Shown: positions 9,532-18,363 of the stretch, piece by piece
Layout of the letters: every line of letters begins with the position of its first letter
How positions within the stretch are numbered: the first letter of the stretch is position 1
From: Polynucleobacter sp. AP-Latsch-80-C2
GTDB taxonomy: Bacteria; Pseudomonadota; Gammaproteobacteria; Burkholderiales; Burkholderiaceae
Assembly (NCBI RefSeq): GCF_018882185.1
Contig: NZ_JACVOY010000001.1
Span: 393,564 to 457,563, forward strand
Direction: 5' to 3'
Length of the DNA stretch: 64,000 nt
The notes under the pieces: generated by a model
The model's input: the letters and a program-made list of their open reading frames with translations, nothing else
Databases searched by the model: none
Told to the model about the DNA's origin: nothing
Position numbers and translations under genes: made by a program

Positions 9532-9662
9532 CAGGCATTCAAAGATATTGCTCTAGTAAAGAGCTAAACCAATATGGTGTTGTTAAGCCATATCCTCAAA
9601 TCTACAGGGGTGATGTAGAAAAGACCGCAAGGTCAGTTTCAAGGAGTAGTCATCATGAGTGA
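9528..9662 (+). CDS. Putative 44-aa leader ORF between bchZ and pufB
   Basis: Starts with an ATGA overlap on the bchZ stop and ends 8 nt inside pufB (ATGAGTGA junction). The product begins [17 protein letters not shown] and is basic and hydrophilic, without a membrane segment. It sits where pufQ lies in Rhodobacter, but it is shorter than PufQ (about 74 aa) and lacks its TM helix, so it should not be called pufQ. It may be a coupling leader peptide for pufB or a chance frame; the two tight overlaps argue for translation. Confidence 0.4.
   Translation: MTGIQRYCSSKELNQYGVVKPYPQIYRGDVEKTARSVSRSSHHE
9601..9634 (+). promoter_or_regulatory. Hairpins in the pufB leader
   Basis: Two small consecutive stem-loops: TCTAC/GTAGA (9601-9605 with 9615-9619) and GACC-GCAA-GGTC (9623-9634, a GNRA tetraloop). 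They lie just upstream of the pufB ribosome site AAGGAG and may be 5' stability or processing elements of puf mRNA. Confidence 0.4.
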
Positions 9663-9801
9663 AAACAGATCTATATCTGGGCTTACCGATGCAGAAGCTA
9701 AAGAATTCCATACATTTTATATGCAAGGTCTTCTTGGATTTACTGCAATCGCTGTCGTCGCGCACATACTTGTATGGGCATGGCGTCCATGGTTCTTTTG
9801 A
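9655..9801 (+). CDS. pufB: LH1 antenna beta polypeptide PufB
   Basis: 48-aa core light-harvesting beta chain. Visible: hydrophilic head [12 protein letters not shown], one TM helix (about residues 23-43), His37 in the [11 protein letters not shown] context as the BChl Mg ligand, conserved His19, and the C-terminal WRPWF motif. Good ribosome site AAGGAG. First structural gene of puf. It is separated from pufA by an extra gene, which is unusual: pufB and pufA are normally adjacent. Confidence 0.96.
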   Translation: MSENRSISGLTDAEAKEFHTFYMQGLLGFTAIAVVAHILVWAWRPWFF

Positions 9802-9850
9802 TGCAGTAGTAAGTACATAGTAAACGTAGTCAATTAGAGGGAGTGTTTTT

Positions 9851-10072
9851 ATGAAGATCAATACGGATTTAATGCATAAACATGTTTTGCATGACACCTG
9901 GTCATTCAAAATTATTTTTTTGATTAGTTACGTGGTGCTCTTTGTTGTAGCACTTTTTTTAATTGTCTTACCTGCATCACAGAAAAGTTGGTTATTTTCT
10001 GGTGCTGACGGAGGTTCATTCTTCAAGTCAGTTGAAACAGGTGTTTACGGCTTTATGTCTTACTTAAATTAG
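9851..10072 (+). CDS. Unknown 73-aa single-TM protein inserted between pufB and pufA
   Basis: Unrecognised gene inside the puf operon. It has an ATG with a strong ribosome site (GAGGGAG, 7 nt spacing), and its TAG stop is part of the pufA Shine-Dalgarno (TTAGGAG). The N-terminal about 20 residues are polar with three His (9, 11, 14); residues 21-40 form one hydrophobic helix; then [10 protein letters not shown], a Gly-rich turn and an amphipathic tail [15 protein letters not shown]. No His lies within the TM, so it is not a BChl-binding alpha or beta chain. Size, topology and a C-terminal ETG recall PufX, the LH1 ring-opening subunit, but that resemblance is weak and from memory. Likely an accessory RC-LH1 subunit (inference). 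Confidence 0.75.
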   Translation: MKINTDLMHKHVLHDTWSFKIIFLISYVVLFVVALFLIVLPASQKSWLFSGADGGSFFKSVETGVYGFMSYLN

Positions 10073-10082
10073 GAGAAATATT

Positions 10083-10259
10083 ATGTGGAGAATTTGGAAA
10101 CTATACGACCCACTACGTGCGATGGTTGCACAGGGCGTTTTTCTCTTTGCTTTGGCAGCAATGATTCATCTCATTTTATTGAGCACAGTTCAATACAAAT
10201 GGCTGGATGGTATGAGTCAAGAGCAGTACAAAGCAGCTATATCAGCAGCGAAGAAGTAA
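10083..10259 (+). CDS. pufA: LH1 antenna alpha polypeptide PufA
   Basis: 58-aa core antenna alpha chain. It has the typical start [19 protein letters not shown] helix [17 protein letters not shown] with His29 as BChl ligand, Trp40 (KWLDG) and a C-terminal extension ending SAAKK. It lies 10 bp after the 73-aa ORF with an AGGAG ribosome site. An ORF in another frame at 10085 is a shadow of this gene. Confidence 0.96.
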   Translation: MWRIWKLYDPLRAMVAQGVFLFALAAMIHLILLSTVQYKWLDGMSQEQYKAAISAAKK

Positions 10260-10273
10260 TTAGATGTGCAAAC

Positions 10274-10309
10274 CGTAGGCGAATTTCTAGAAATAGTGAT
10301 TCGTCTACG
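10274..10309 (+). promoter_or_regulatory. pufA-pufL intercistronic hairpin 1
   Basis: 11-bp stem CGTAGGCGAAT/ATTCGTCTACG (one G-T pair) with a 14-nt loop, 15 bp after pufA. In Rhodobacter a hairpin at this position protects the pufBA mRNA from 3' decay, so antenna subunits are made in excess over RC subunits; the same role is likely here. Confidence 0.7.
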
Positions 10310-10324
10310 CAAGATTAATTTAAT

Positions 10325-10341
10325 GTGAGAAAAATTCTCAC
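10325..10341 (+). promoter_or_regulatory. pufA-pufL intercistronic hairpin 2
   Basis: Perfect 7-bp stem GTGAGAA/TTCTCAC around AAA, ending 6 nt before the pufL ribosome site AAGGAG. It probably acts with hairpin 1 as an mRNA stabiliser or processing signal; no long T-run follows, so it is not a full terminator. Confidence 0.6.
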
Positions 10342-10358
10342 TGTGTAAGGAGCGCTAA

Positions 10359-11183
10359 ATGGCCATGCTCAACTTTGAAAAAAAATACCGCGTGCGCGGT
10401 GGGACTCTAATAGGAGGAGATCTTTTTGATTTCTGGGTAGGCCCTTTCTACGTCGGATTTTTTGGGGTAACCACTATATTCTTTGCATTCCTTGGGACTG
10501 CAATGATTCTTTGGGGGACATCCCAAGCGGGCGTCTTTAATCCTTGGCAAATAAATATTGCCCCTCCGGATTTGAAATATGGGTTAGGCGTAGCTCCTTT
10601 GATGGAGGGTGGATTATGGCAAATCATTACTATCTGCGCCTTAGGAGCATTTGGTTCTTGGGCAATGCGTGAGGTGGAAATTTCTCGAAAATTGGGAATG
10701 GGCCTTCATGTACCAGTTGCTTTTAGTATGGCCATCTTTGCGTATTTCACTTTGGTTGTAATTCGCCCAGTGTTAATGGGTGCATGGGGCTACGGTTTTC
10801 CCTATGGAATATTGAGCCATTTAGATTGGGTATCGAATACTGGGTATCAGTATCTTCACTTTCATTACAACCCAGCCCACATGATTGCGGTAACACTATT
10901 TTTTACAACAACATTAGCGCTTGCGCTGCATGGAGCTTTGATCTTATCTTCTACGAATCCACAACCTGGGCAGCCGGTCAAAACTCCTGAGCACGAGGAT
11001 ACTTTCTTTAGAGACATTATTGGATATTCCGTTGGAACATTGGGCATTCATCGTCTTGGATTATTCCTAGCCTTAGCGGCTGTATTTTGGAGTGCTGTTT
11101 GTATTGTTATTAGTGGCCCCTTCTGGACAAAGGGTTGGCCTGAATGGTGGACATGGTGGTTGAATTTGCCAATCTGGGGTTAG
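10359..11183 (+). CDS. pufL: Photosynthetic reaction centre L subunit PufL
   Basis: 274-aa membrane protein with five TM helices. Together with PufM it binds the special pair, accessory BChls, bacteriopheophytins and quinones. Visible signatures: [18 protein letters not shown] N-terminus, [19 protein letters not shown] with the following His-rich helix [12 protein letters not shown], and [11 protein letters not shown]. Ribosome site AAGGAG. Normal length. Confidence 0.97.
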   Translation: MAMLNFEKKYRVRGGTLIGGDLFDFWVGPFYVGFFGVTTIFFAFLGTAMILWGTSQAGVFNPWQINIAPPDLKYGLGVAPLMEGGLWQIITICALGAFGSWAMREVEISRKLGMGLHVPVAFSMAIFAYFTLVVIRPVLMGAWGYGFPYGILSHLDWVSNTGYQYLHFHYNPAHMIAVTLFFTTTLALALHGALILSSTNPQPGQPVKTPEHEDTFFRDIIGYSVGTLGIHRLGLFLALAAVFWSAVCIVISGPFWTKGWPEWWTWWLNLPIWG

Positions 11184-11215
11184 TTTTCAGCTAAATTGAA
11201 AATGCGGAGAGCATT

Positions 11216-12214
11216 ATGGAATATCAAAATCTATTTACACAAACACAAGTAACTGGTCCTGCGAGTCATGGCGTTCCGATCAACGCCTACGATATGCGTG
11301 AGCGAACTCGCTCTATTGGATTTAGTCATTTGATGGGGCGCATTGGTAATGCGCAGCTCGGACCTATATACCTTGGGAGATTAGGGGTCGCATCACTAAT
11401 ATTTGGGATGACAGCATTTTTCATTATTGGTATGAATATGCTGGCCCAGGTTGGCTGGAATCCTTTGCAATTTGTGAGGAAATTATTTTGGCTCTCTCTA
11501 GATCCTCCAGCACCAAAGTATGGTTTAACCCTTGCGCCATTAAATGAAGGGGGCTGGTGGTCAATTGTTGGATTATTTTTAACGATCTCAATTATGCTTT
11601 GGTGGCTTAGAACCTTCCGTAGGGCTCAGGCTCTTGGAATGGGTACCCATGTACCTTGGGCATTCGCATCAGCAATTTGGTTGTTCTTGGTATTAGGTCT
11701 GATTCGTCCCGTGCTGATGGGTAGCTGGAGCGAAGCGGTACCATTTGGTATCTTTTCTCACCTAGATTGGGTATCCGCCTTTTCAATTCGCTACGGCAAC
11801 TTGTTTTATAACCCATTCCATATGCTGTCCATTGTGTTTCTTTATGGGTCAGTTCTTTTGTTTGCCATGCACGGCGCAACTATTCTGGCAGTGAGTCGAT
11901 TTGGTGGTGAAAGAGAAATTGAACAAATTGTCGATCGCGGAACCGCATCTGAAAGGGCTGCTTTATTCTGGAGATGGACTATGGGCTTTAACGCTACCAT
12001 GGAATCCATTCACCGTTGGGCCTGGTGGTTTGCTGTACTCACTCCATTAACAGGTGGCATTGGAATTTTACTAACCGGCACCGTTGTGGATAACTGGTAT
12101 CTATGGGCTGTTAAGCATAATATGGCGCCAACTTATCCTGCAATATATGGGACCGTTTCTGATCCTGCTTTAAAAGCACCTTCAGCTCCAGTAGCAATAG
12201 GGGAGAAAAAATGA
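11216..12214 (+). CDS. pufM: Photosynthetic reaction centre M subunit PufM
   Basis: 332-aa RC M subunit, homologous to PufL. Visible: [63 protein letters not shown], and [14 protein letters not shown], which includes the non-haem iron and Q_A side. The stop overlaps the pufC ATG (ATGA). Normal length with a moderately extended C-terminus. Confidence 0.97.
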   Translation: MEYQNLFTQTQVTGPASHGVPINAYDMRERTRSIGFSHLMGRIGNAQLGPIYLGRLGVASLIFGMTAFFIIGMNMLAQVGWNPLQFVRKLFWLSLDPPAPKYGLTLAPLNEGGWWSIVGLFLTISIMLWWLRTFRRAQALGMGTHVPWAFASAIWLFLVLGLIRPVLMGSWSEAVPFGIFSHLDWVSAFSIRYGNLFYNPFHMLSIVFLYGSVLLFAMHGATILAVSRFGGEREIEQIVDRGTASERAALFWRWTMGFNATMESIHRWAWWFAVLTPLTGGIGILLTGTVVDNWYLWAVKHNMAPTYPAIYGTVSDPALKAPSAPVAIGEKK

Positions 12215-13254
12215 AAAACGTTCGCCAAAAAATTGCCATTGCATTTAGTGTTTTGGCAATCCTTACGCTTACGGCGTGTGAGCGACCACCAGTTGAGTCA
12301 AAGCAAACTGGATACCGCGGCACTGGTATGGATCAGATTAATAATCCTAGAACACAAGAGCAGCTAGCTAAGATTAATGAAATGCCAGCTGGCATACCCG
12401 CTTCCCCTGATGGACCGAAGGCTGGGGCAACGTACAAAAATGTTAAGGTGTTAAATAACCTCAGCACTGCTCAATTCGGTGCTTTTATGGTCTCAATGAC
12501 TGCATGGGTCGCCCCTAAAGAGGGTTGCTCTTATTGCCATAATGTTCAGAATTTTGCTGACGATTCTCTCTACACCAAAACTGTAGCTAGAAGAATGATT
12601 CAGATGAATCAGCAAATTAATAGCAATTGGACTGATCACGTAAAACAAACGGGCGTAACCTGTTACACCTGCCATAGAGGTAATAACATCCCTCAAAATG
12701 TTTGGTTTAACCCAGAAGAAAAGCGTGGCGGTAACATGCTAGGCAATGCAAACGGACAAAATGATCCTGCTCCAGCAGTTGCTTACACTTCTTTGCCTAA
12801 TAAACCATTTGCAGCCTATTTGGTTGAAAAAGGTGATCCAGCAAGGATAGTTGGCAAAACAGCTCTTCCTACGGGGAACAAAGCAACCCTTCAAAGCACG
12901 GAAAATGTATATGGAATGATGACTCACATGTCTCATTCTCTGGGGGTTAACTGTACTTACTGCCATAACTCTCAGAACTTCTCTAGCTGGGAGCAAAGTA
13001 CACCACAGCGAGTGCAGGCTTGGCATGGAATCCAGATGCTCAAAGACGTCAATACAAACTTTTTGACATCCTTAGAAAGTGTATTCCCACCAAATCGACT
13101 CGGGCCCACTGGTGACGTTGCTAAAGCAAACTGCGCCACCTGTCATCAAGGTGTAAATAAACCACTCTTAGGTCAAAGTATGTTGAAGGATTATCCGTAT
13201 CTTGCTCCAAATAGAGATATGCCAAAAGATAGCACCCATAGCGCAGCAAAATAG
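12211..13254 (+). CDS. pufC: Tetraheme RC-bound cytochrome c subunit PufC
   Basis: 347-aa electron donor to the photo-oxidised special pair, anchored on the periplasmic face. N-terminal lipoprotein signal with lipobox LTAC (Cys23). Four haem c motifs: CSYCH (106-110), CYTCH (151-155), CTYCH (248-252) and CATCH (308-312). Its presence fits with betaproteobacterial puf operons. It is the last puf gene, followed by a strong terminator. Confidence 0.97.
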   Translation: MKNVRQKIAIAFSVLAILTLTACERPPVESKQTGYRGTGMDQINNPRTQEQLAKINEMPAGIPASPDGPKAGATYKNVKVLNNLSTAQFGAFMVSMTAWVAPKEGCSYCHNVQNFADDSLYTKTVARRMIQMNQQINSNWTDHVKQTGVTCYTCHRGNNIPQNVWFNPEEKRGGNMLGNANGQNDPAPAVAYTSLPNKPFAAYLVEKGDPARIVGKTALPTGNKATLQSTENVYGMMTHMSHSLGVNCTYCHNSQNFSSWEQSTPQRVQAWHGIQMLKDVNTNFLTSLESVFPPNRLGPTGDVAKANCATCHQGVNKPLLGQSMLKDYPYLAPNRDMPKDSTHSAAK

Positions 13255-13261
13255 CCTTGCC

Positions 13262-13296
13262 AACCCCTTTGATATTAAATATCAAAGGGGTTTTTA
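13262..13296 (+). terminator. puf operon terminator
   Basis: Rho-independent type: AACCCCTTTGATATT and its complement form a long perfect stem (about 13262-13291), followed by TTTTT. It begins 8 bp after the pufC stop. Confidence 0.85.
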
Positions 13297-13311
13297 AATA
13301 AAGGAAGTCTG

Positions 13312-14871
13312 ATGGACCAACAGGTCGATCAATTTAAGATCCCCGAAAACATTGCCACAGCTGGAGATGTTAATGCCTCAGAACGCGCTCTTGTAATCGG
13401 TGCGGGGTTTGGTGGTCTTGCCGCAGCAATTCGTTTAGCCATAAAAGGATATGACGTTCAGGTATTGGAAAGATTGGGAGACGCTGGAGGTAGGGCTTAT
13501 GTACATAGAAGAAATGGCTTTACGTTTGATGCCGGCCCTACTATTATCACTGCACCTTTTTTACTAGAAGAGTTATGGAGCTTGTGCGGCAAAAAAATGT
13601 CTAACGATGTTGATTTGCGTGCAATGGATCCGTTTTATCAAATCCGATTTGCAGATGGCCGCATATTTAATTACACCGGTGATCTGGAGCGAATGAAGCA
13701 AGAAGTTGCTAAATTTAGTCCTAGTGATTTACCAGGTTATCTACGTTTTTTAGAAGAGGCAGAGTATTGCTACAAACTAGGGTTTGAAGAGCTGGGAGAT
13801 GTTGCATTTGATAGCTTAAAAGATTTAGTAAAAGCATTTCCAAGCCTCGTGAAGATGAGGGCTTGGAATAATCTCTATAGCTTAGTTGCGAAACATATCA
13901 AAGACCCACAGCTTAGAGAAGTGATGAGCTTTCATCCATTGCTCATTGGCGGTAATCCTTTTTCGGTTACCTCTGTTTATGCATTAATTAATTCCTTAGA
14001 GCGCAAATGGGGCGTTCATTCCGCAATGGGTGGAACGGGATCAATTATCAAAGGACTTGTTGGTTTGCTAAATGGCCTTGGCGTAAGAATCCGTTATGCA
14101 AGTACCGTTAAGAAAATCAATATCGTTGAAAATAAAGTAACGGGCGTCACATTGGAAAATGGTGAGGTTTTATTTGCCAATAAGGTAGTCTGTAATGCTG
14201 ATACAGCATGGACTTACAAAAATTTGATTGACCCAGAACATCGAAAAATATGGACTGATAAAAAAATTGAGAATGGTAAGTACTCAATGAGTCTATTTGT
14301 CTGGTACTTTGGCACTAAAAAACAATACCCAAAAATACCGCACCACATGATGCTGTTAGGTAAACGTTATAAAACTCTTTTAGAGGATATTTTTAAACGC
14401 CATCATCTTGCTAAAGACTTTAGCCTTTATTTGCATCGTCCCACAGCAACTGATCCTAACTTAGCTCCTCCAGAATGTGATACCTTTTATGTACTTTCCC
14501 CCGTTCCTCATCTGGACAGTGGAACCGATTGGAAGCAGGAGGCTGAGCCCTATAGAAAAGCCATTGCAAAGATGCTTGAAGAAACTGTTTTACCGGGCTT
14601 GCAAGAGAATTTAGTGGAATCGTTTGTAATGACTCCAGAAGATTTTAAAGACAGGCTGCTTTCCTATAAGGGAGCTGCTTTTGGTTTGGAACCTTTGCTT
14701 ACCCAAAGTGCTTGGTTCAGACCACATAATCGTAGCGAAGATATTGAAGGTCTTTATATGGTTGGGGCGAGCACTCATCCGGGTGCGGGGATTCCTGGGG
14801 TTTTGTCATCAGCCAAAGCTTTAGATTCGTTGATTGCGCCCGCTAAAATACTCTCTCAAAATGCACGATAG
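13312..14871 (+). CDS. crtI: Phytoene desaturase CrtI
   Basis: 519-aa FAD-dependent desaturase converting phytoene to neurosporene or lycopene. Dinucleotide fold VIGAGFGGLAAAIRLA around residues 24-39, GGRAYVHRRNGFTFDAGPT, and the C-terminal signature GLYMVGASTHPGAGIPGVL. Ribosome site AAAGGAAG. It overlaps crtB by 11 bp. It directly follows the puf terminator and no clear own promoter is seen, so expression may come from read-through or a weak promoter. Confidence 0.94.
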   Translation: MDQQVDQFKIPENIATAGDVNASERALVIGAGFGGLAAAIRLAIKGYDVQVLERLGDAGGRAYVHRRNGFTFDAGPTIITAPFLLEELWSLCGKKMSNDVDLRAMDPFYQIRFADGRIFNYTGDLERMKQEVAKFSPSDLPGYLRFLEEAEYCYKLGFEELGDVAFDSLKDLVKAFPSLVKMRAWNNLYSLVAKHIKDPQLREVMSFHPLLIGGNPFSVTSVYALINSLERKWGVHSAMGGTGSIIKGLVGLLNGLGVRIRYASTVKKINIVENKVTGVTLENGEVLFANKVVCNADTAWTYKNLIDPEHRKIWTDKKIENGKYSMSLFVWYFGTKKQYPKIPHHMMLLGKRYKTLLEDIFKRHHLAKDFSLYLHRPTATDPNLAPPECDTFYVLSPVPHLDSGTDWKQEAEPYRKAIAKMLEETVLPGLQENLVESFVMTPEDFKDRLLSYKGAAFGLEPLLTQSAWFRPHNRSEDIEGLYMVGASTHPGAGIPGVLSSAKALDSLIAPAKILSQNAR

Positions 14872-15919
14872 AGCTATTACATCCGAATACGGATTTCAGC
14901 TTGATCTACTCTCTTGCGAGACCTTGATGAGAGATGGCTCCAAATCCTTTTTTTCTGCATCCAGGATCCTGCCTTCTAATATTCGTGATTCTGCTATAGC
15001 TTTATATGCTTTTTGTCGTTTACTGGATGATATGGTGGACGATCAAAATGCGTCTGATAATGTTATAGAGCAGATTGAATATCGATTAGATCGTATCTAT
15101 TCAAAAAATCCACTAGATATACCCGCGGATAGAGCTTTAGCTCTTGTAGTTGAGCGATTTTTAATTCCTCGAAGCCTCCTGGAGGCACTGGTAGAAGGAT
15201 TTAAGTGGGATCGTACTGGTCGCCAATATCAAACCATAGAAGAGTTATGTGACTATGCTGCTAGAGTTGCTTCAACAGTAGGGGTCATGATGACTCTGAT
15301 TATGGGTATACGGGATCGAGCTGTATTAGAACGCGCATGCGAGCTTGGCCTTGCAATGCAGTTGACTAATATTGCGCGGGATATTGGGGAGGACGCTAGA
15401 AACGAGCGTCTCTATCTTCCTAGAGATTGGCTTCAAGAAGAAAATATAGACCCTGATCAGTGGCTTAAAAATCCTATTTTTAATGATGGTATCTTGCGAG
15501 TGAATCAAAAGCTCATTCAGTACGCCGATGATTTATATGCTCGTTCGGCATTTGGATTCTCTGGTTTACCAAGAAATTGTCGATCAGCCATAGCTGCTGC
15601 TAGTTTGATTTATTCAGAAATCAGCAGACAAATTGAGCGACAGGGGATGGATTCGGTTACAAAAAGAGCTGTCGTATCAAAGAAAAGAAAAGTTTTATTG
15701 CTATTCAAATCTCTTGGGGCGGCTATCTATAGTGCAAAACCAACGCAGAGTTTAGATTCCATTCCTGCAATACAATTTTTGGTTGATGCGGTAGAGCCAG
15801 AAGGACGATACGCGCATTACAGCGGATCTGTTGAGGATAGGCTCATTTGGGTTGTTAGTCTTCTGGAAAAAGTAGAGCATAGAAAAATAGACTCATACCA
15901 TTCTTTTGCTCAGCATTAG
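14861..15919 (+). CDS. crtB: Phytoene synthase CrtB
   Basis: 352-aa squalene/phytoene synthase family enzyme joining two GGPP into phytoene. Asp-rich motifs: LDDMVDD near residue 58 and the second in NIARDIGEDARNERLYLP. The frame is open to a TTG at 14834, but the ATG at 14861 overlaps the end of crtI by 11 bp and gives a normal N-terminus (MHDRAITSEYGF). It converges with crtC, 33 bp away. Confidence 0.94.
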   Translation: MHDRAITSEYGFQLDLLSCETLMRDGSKSFFSASRILPSNIRDSAIALYAFCRLLDDMVDDQNASDNVIEQIEYRLDRIYSKNPLDIPADRALALVVERFLIPRSLLEALVEGFKWDRTGRQYQTIEELCDYAARVASTVGVMMTLIMGIRDRAVLERACELGLAMQLTNIARDIGEDARNERLYLPRDWLQEENIDPDQWLKNPIFNDGILRVNQKLIQYADDLYARSAFGFSGLPRNCRSAIAAASLIYSEISRQIERQGMDSVTKRAVVSKKRKVLLLFKSLGAAIYSAKPTQSLDSIPAIQFLVDAVEPEGRYAHYSGSVEDRLIWVVSLLEKVEHRKIDSYHSFAQH

Positions 15920-15952
15920 GATTGCTTGGCTGTCTTCTATATTGCTAGTTTA

Positions 15953-17032
15953 TTAATATATACGCGTTGGATTTCTAGGCATTCTCCATGGCAGCATAAA
16001 TTGGACAATGTTGGATTCCAGGCGTTTTATATTTAATGTTTCATGCATCGAAATAACATCCTCTCCAAGTAGTTTTGATGCAATCATCGAGCGAGCATAA
16101 AAAGGCGTATCTTCTAAGGTATTCATTACCGTTACCTTGTGATCTGACTCAGAACGCATATTTCGCTGAATTCTCCATCCTGTTTTGCGAAGTTCAACTC
16201 TATTTGGCGCCAAAAAATCCTCAGTGCTACCATCCAATTTAAAGATGGTTGCCAAAACCTTTTCAACTCCGTTCTTTTGTCGCACATCATAAATTACAGC
16301 AGTGCTTCCATCTTTTAAGTGAGCTCGTGACCAATCCCACTCACTAAAGGGCTTGTTGATTGCCTCATCTCCCTCATTAGAGTCAAAGTAAGCATTACCA
16401 ATCCAGTTTAGATTAGGTTTATTGAAAGAGACTTCGACTCTGGAGGAGGGCGCTATTGGTCCCCAGCGATGCTTCTGTTGATCATCTAGGGCTACTACAT
16501 GATTAAAAAGTTGCTCTGTAAATACTTTGATGGTTCCCTGAACTCTTTGACCAAGCAAGGGAACTCGCTCATTAATGGTGATAGTAAGAGTGTTATCTTT
16601 CCAGCTTAGCTGGCTGGGGCCGATAGTGAACTGATTGGCCGTGCGATGGATTGCATTTTTGCCCCTTTCAGTCATCGTCCAATATTTTTTAGTTGGCGTA
16701 TAAAGCGCGACATTAATGGAGCAAAAGTCTTCAGCTTGTGCAGGCTTGCTTTTATTTGCCCAAGCGTAATAGGGAGAAAAGACGCTGCCAACAAAGGCAA
16801 TAATGCTAAACCCATTTAAGCCATCATCGCTAAGGCCGTCAATGTACCACCAAAGATAGTTGCCCGGATTTACCGCTTGGTCAAACCTAGGCGATCCATC
16901 AGGGTTGCGGCCGCCAATCGTCCTGACATTGCCGCCATTGGAACTCCCGGACCTGGGTGGGTGCTGCCTCCCGCTAGGAGCAGATTGTTGATTTGCGATT
17001 GAGAACCTAGTCTGTGAAATGAGCTCATCCAT
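15953..17032 (-). CDS. crtC: Acyclic carotenoid 1,2-hydratase CrtC (start uncertain)
   Basis: CrtC hydrates the terminal 1,2 double bond of neurosporene or lycopene. The family core begins at PRFDQAVNPGNYLWWYIDGL and continues SIIAFVGSVFSPYYAWA; ITINER and RWGPIAP segments also fit. The start is a problem: between the core and the end of crtD there is no in-frame ATG, GTG or TTG. The nearest upstream ATG (17032) lies 163 bp inside crtD, giving 359 aa with about 45 extra residues; an ATT near 16918 is the only near start. Coordinates here use the ATG. Last gene of the aerR-ppsR-crtADC run. Confidence 0.85.
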   Translation of the reverse strand: MDELISQTRFSIANQQSAPSGRQHPPRSGSSNGGNVRTIGGRNPDGSPRFDQAVNPGNYLWWYIDGLSDDGLNGFSIIAFVGSVFSPYYAWANKSKPAQAEDFCSINVALYTPTKKYWTMTERGKNAIHRTANQFTIGPSQLSWKDNTLTITINERVPLLGQRVQGTIKVFTEQLFNHVVALDDQQKHRWGPIAPSSRVEVSFNKPNLNWIGNAYFDSNEGDEAINKPFSEWDWSRAHLKDGSTAVIYDVRQKNGVEKVLATIFKLDGSTEDFLAPNRVELRKTGWRIQRNMRSESDHKVTVMNTLEDTPFYARSMIASKLLGEDVISMHETLNIKRLESNIVQFMLPWRMPRNPTRIY

Positions 17033-18363
17033 CCATGAGTTGCTTGGCCATATAGCGCTCCGCCTCGACCCGGAAATAGCATTGAGAAATCCTGAGGGGT
17101 CGTTCGCGTAATTTGAGCATCCTTCAGCTGGAGTCCATATTTGTTCATCATTGAAAATGCTTTTTGTTCGCATTGATCGATTTCCTCATTGTTATAAGGT
17201 TTTTTTGAGCCATTCGCAGGTGCATTTACTAAACAAAACAATCTTTCAGGCTGATTATTCTCAAGTGCTAAATCATTTCTATCTTGGGCGCAGATATAGA
17301 CTGTTGGGTTGAGTGGAAGGCGCTGATTTTCAAAAATATCAGAAAATTCGCTCTGATAGGGCTGATTAAAAAACACGTTATGACGCACCAGAGGGAATCC
17401 AGAGGATTTCACCTTCATTGACCAAGTCACCGCTGATAGGGAGTCTGTTTGTTTGAGCTTGGAAGGTATCGCAGTACTTACTCTCTCGCCTAATAAGTGA
17501 TTTTTTAAAGCGTTTACATCACCATTAAAAATGAGGTAATCACATTCTAGAAATTCACCACTTTTGAGATGTACACCGCTAATTTGCGAACCAGCCAGCT
17601 CAAGATAATCAACCTCTGAGTCATAGCGGAATTTACAACCTTTTTTTTGCGCTAACCTGGCTATCACCTCAGGTATTTTTGCCATACCACCTTTGATTGA
17701 CCAAACTCCATCCATTTCTACCTGGGCGATCAACATCAGAGTTGCTGGAGCTAAATAGGGAGACGAGCCACAATAAGTTGCATAACGTCCAAAGAGTTGA
17801 TGTAAGCGTGGGTCTGGAAAGTATTTTTCTAGAGCGGACCATAGACTACTAAAGGGTCCGATATCCCATAATATTTTACTTTTCTCAATCCCTAGTGCAC
17901 CCATCATTCCCAGCATGCTGGGGCGTGTAGATTCTATAAAGGGCTGTTTTAAGGATTCGTAAACCTTTTTAGCTGTACTACAGAACTCTAAAAATAATTG
18001 TGCTTGTTTAGGATTACAAAACTGAGCGATAGCATCTACGCTTTTTTTGTTGTCAGCATATAAGTCTAGATAGTCGTCGCCCCAACTATGTCTAGCGAGG
18101 ATATCTAAAGCCTCTAACTCAAATTCAGAAGAAAAATTTTCATCACAATCATCAAATAATTTTTCAAAAACCCAGCGCATTGTAAAGACCGTAGGCCCTG
18201 AATCTATCAATGCACCATCAATATCGATTTGACGAATTTTCCCGCCTGGGTAGCTATTCTTTTCAAGAACGGTAACGTTGAGACCATGGTGAGCTAGCTC
18301 TAGAGCGGCTGTAAGACCGGCAATACCTGCACCAACTATGATGACCTTAGGGGATTTGGACAT
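16870..18363 (-). CDS. crtD: Methoxyneurosporene (1-hydroxycarotenoid 3,4-) desaturase CrtD
   Basis: 497-aa CrtI-family FAD desaturase introducing the C3-C4 double bond. FAD fold VIIVGAGIAGLTAALELA near the N-terminus, GGKIRQIDIDGALIDSGPTV, and C-terminal LLLAGGSTHPGPGVPMAAMSG. The ATG at 18363 (MSKSPK) has an AAGGA ribosome site and overlaps the crtA end by 17 bp; a longer frame to 18381 exists but is less likely. CrtD is told from CrtI by divergence and by its neighbours crtA and crtC. Confidence 0.92.
   Translation of the reverse strand: MSKSPKVIIVGAGIAGLTAALELAHHGLNVTVLEKNSYPGGKIRQIDIDGALIDSGPTVFTMRWVFEKLFDDCDENFSSEFELEALDILARHSWGDDYLDLYADNKKSVDAIAQFCNPKQAQLFLEFCSTAKKVYESLKQPFIESTRPSMLGMMGALGIEKSKILWDIGPFSSLWSALEKYFPDPRLHQLFGRYATYCGSSPYLAPATLMLIAQVEMDGVWSIKGGMAKIPEVIARLAQKKGCKFRYDSEVDYLELAGSQISGVHLKSGEFLECDYLIFNGDVNALKNHLLGERVSTAIPSKLKQTDSLSAVTWSMKVKSSGFPLVRHNVFFNQPYQSEFSDIFENQRLPLNPTVYICAQDRNDLALENNQPERLFCLVNAPANGSKKPYNNEEIDQCEQKAFSMMNKYGLQLKDAQITRTTPQDFSMLFPGRGGALYGQATHGWMSSFHRLGSQSQINNLLLAGGSTHPGPGVPMAAMSGRLAAATLMDRLGLTKR

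Noticed and set aside
9528..9662. pufQ
   Set aside because: Right position, but the product is 44 aa and hydrophilic without the TM helix of PufQ.
9583..9909. 108-codon minus-strand frame across pufB
   Set aside because: Antisense to pufB and its leader, no ribosome site, Cys-rich random-looking product.
9851..10072. A second LH1 alpha or beta chain
   Set aside because: No His in the TM helix and none of the conserved Trp/His patterns seen in the real pufA and pufB.
10085..10318. 77-codon frame overlapping pufA
   Set aside because: It is in another frame of pufA (10083-10259), which has all alpha-chain features and the ribosome site; the product has no family or membrane pattern.
15920..15952. 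Bidirectional terminator between convergent crtB and crtC
   Set aside because: No convincing inverted repeat or T-run in the 33-bp gap.
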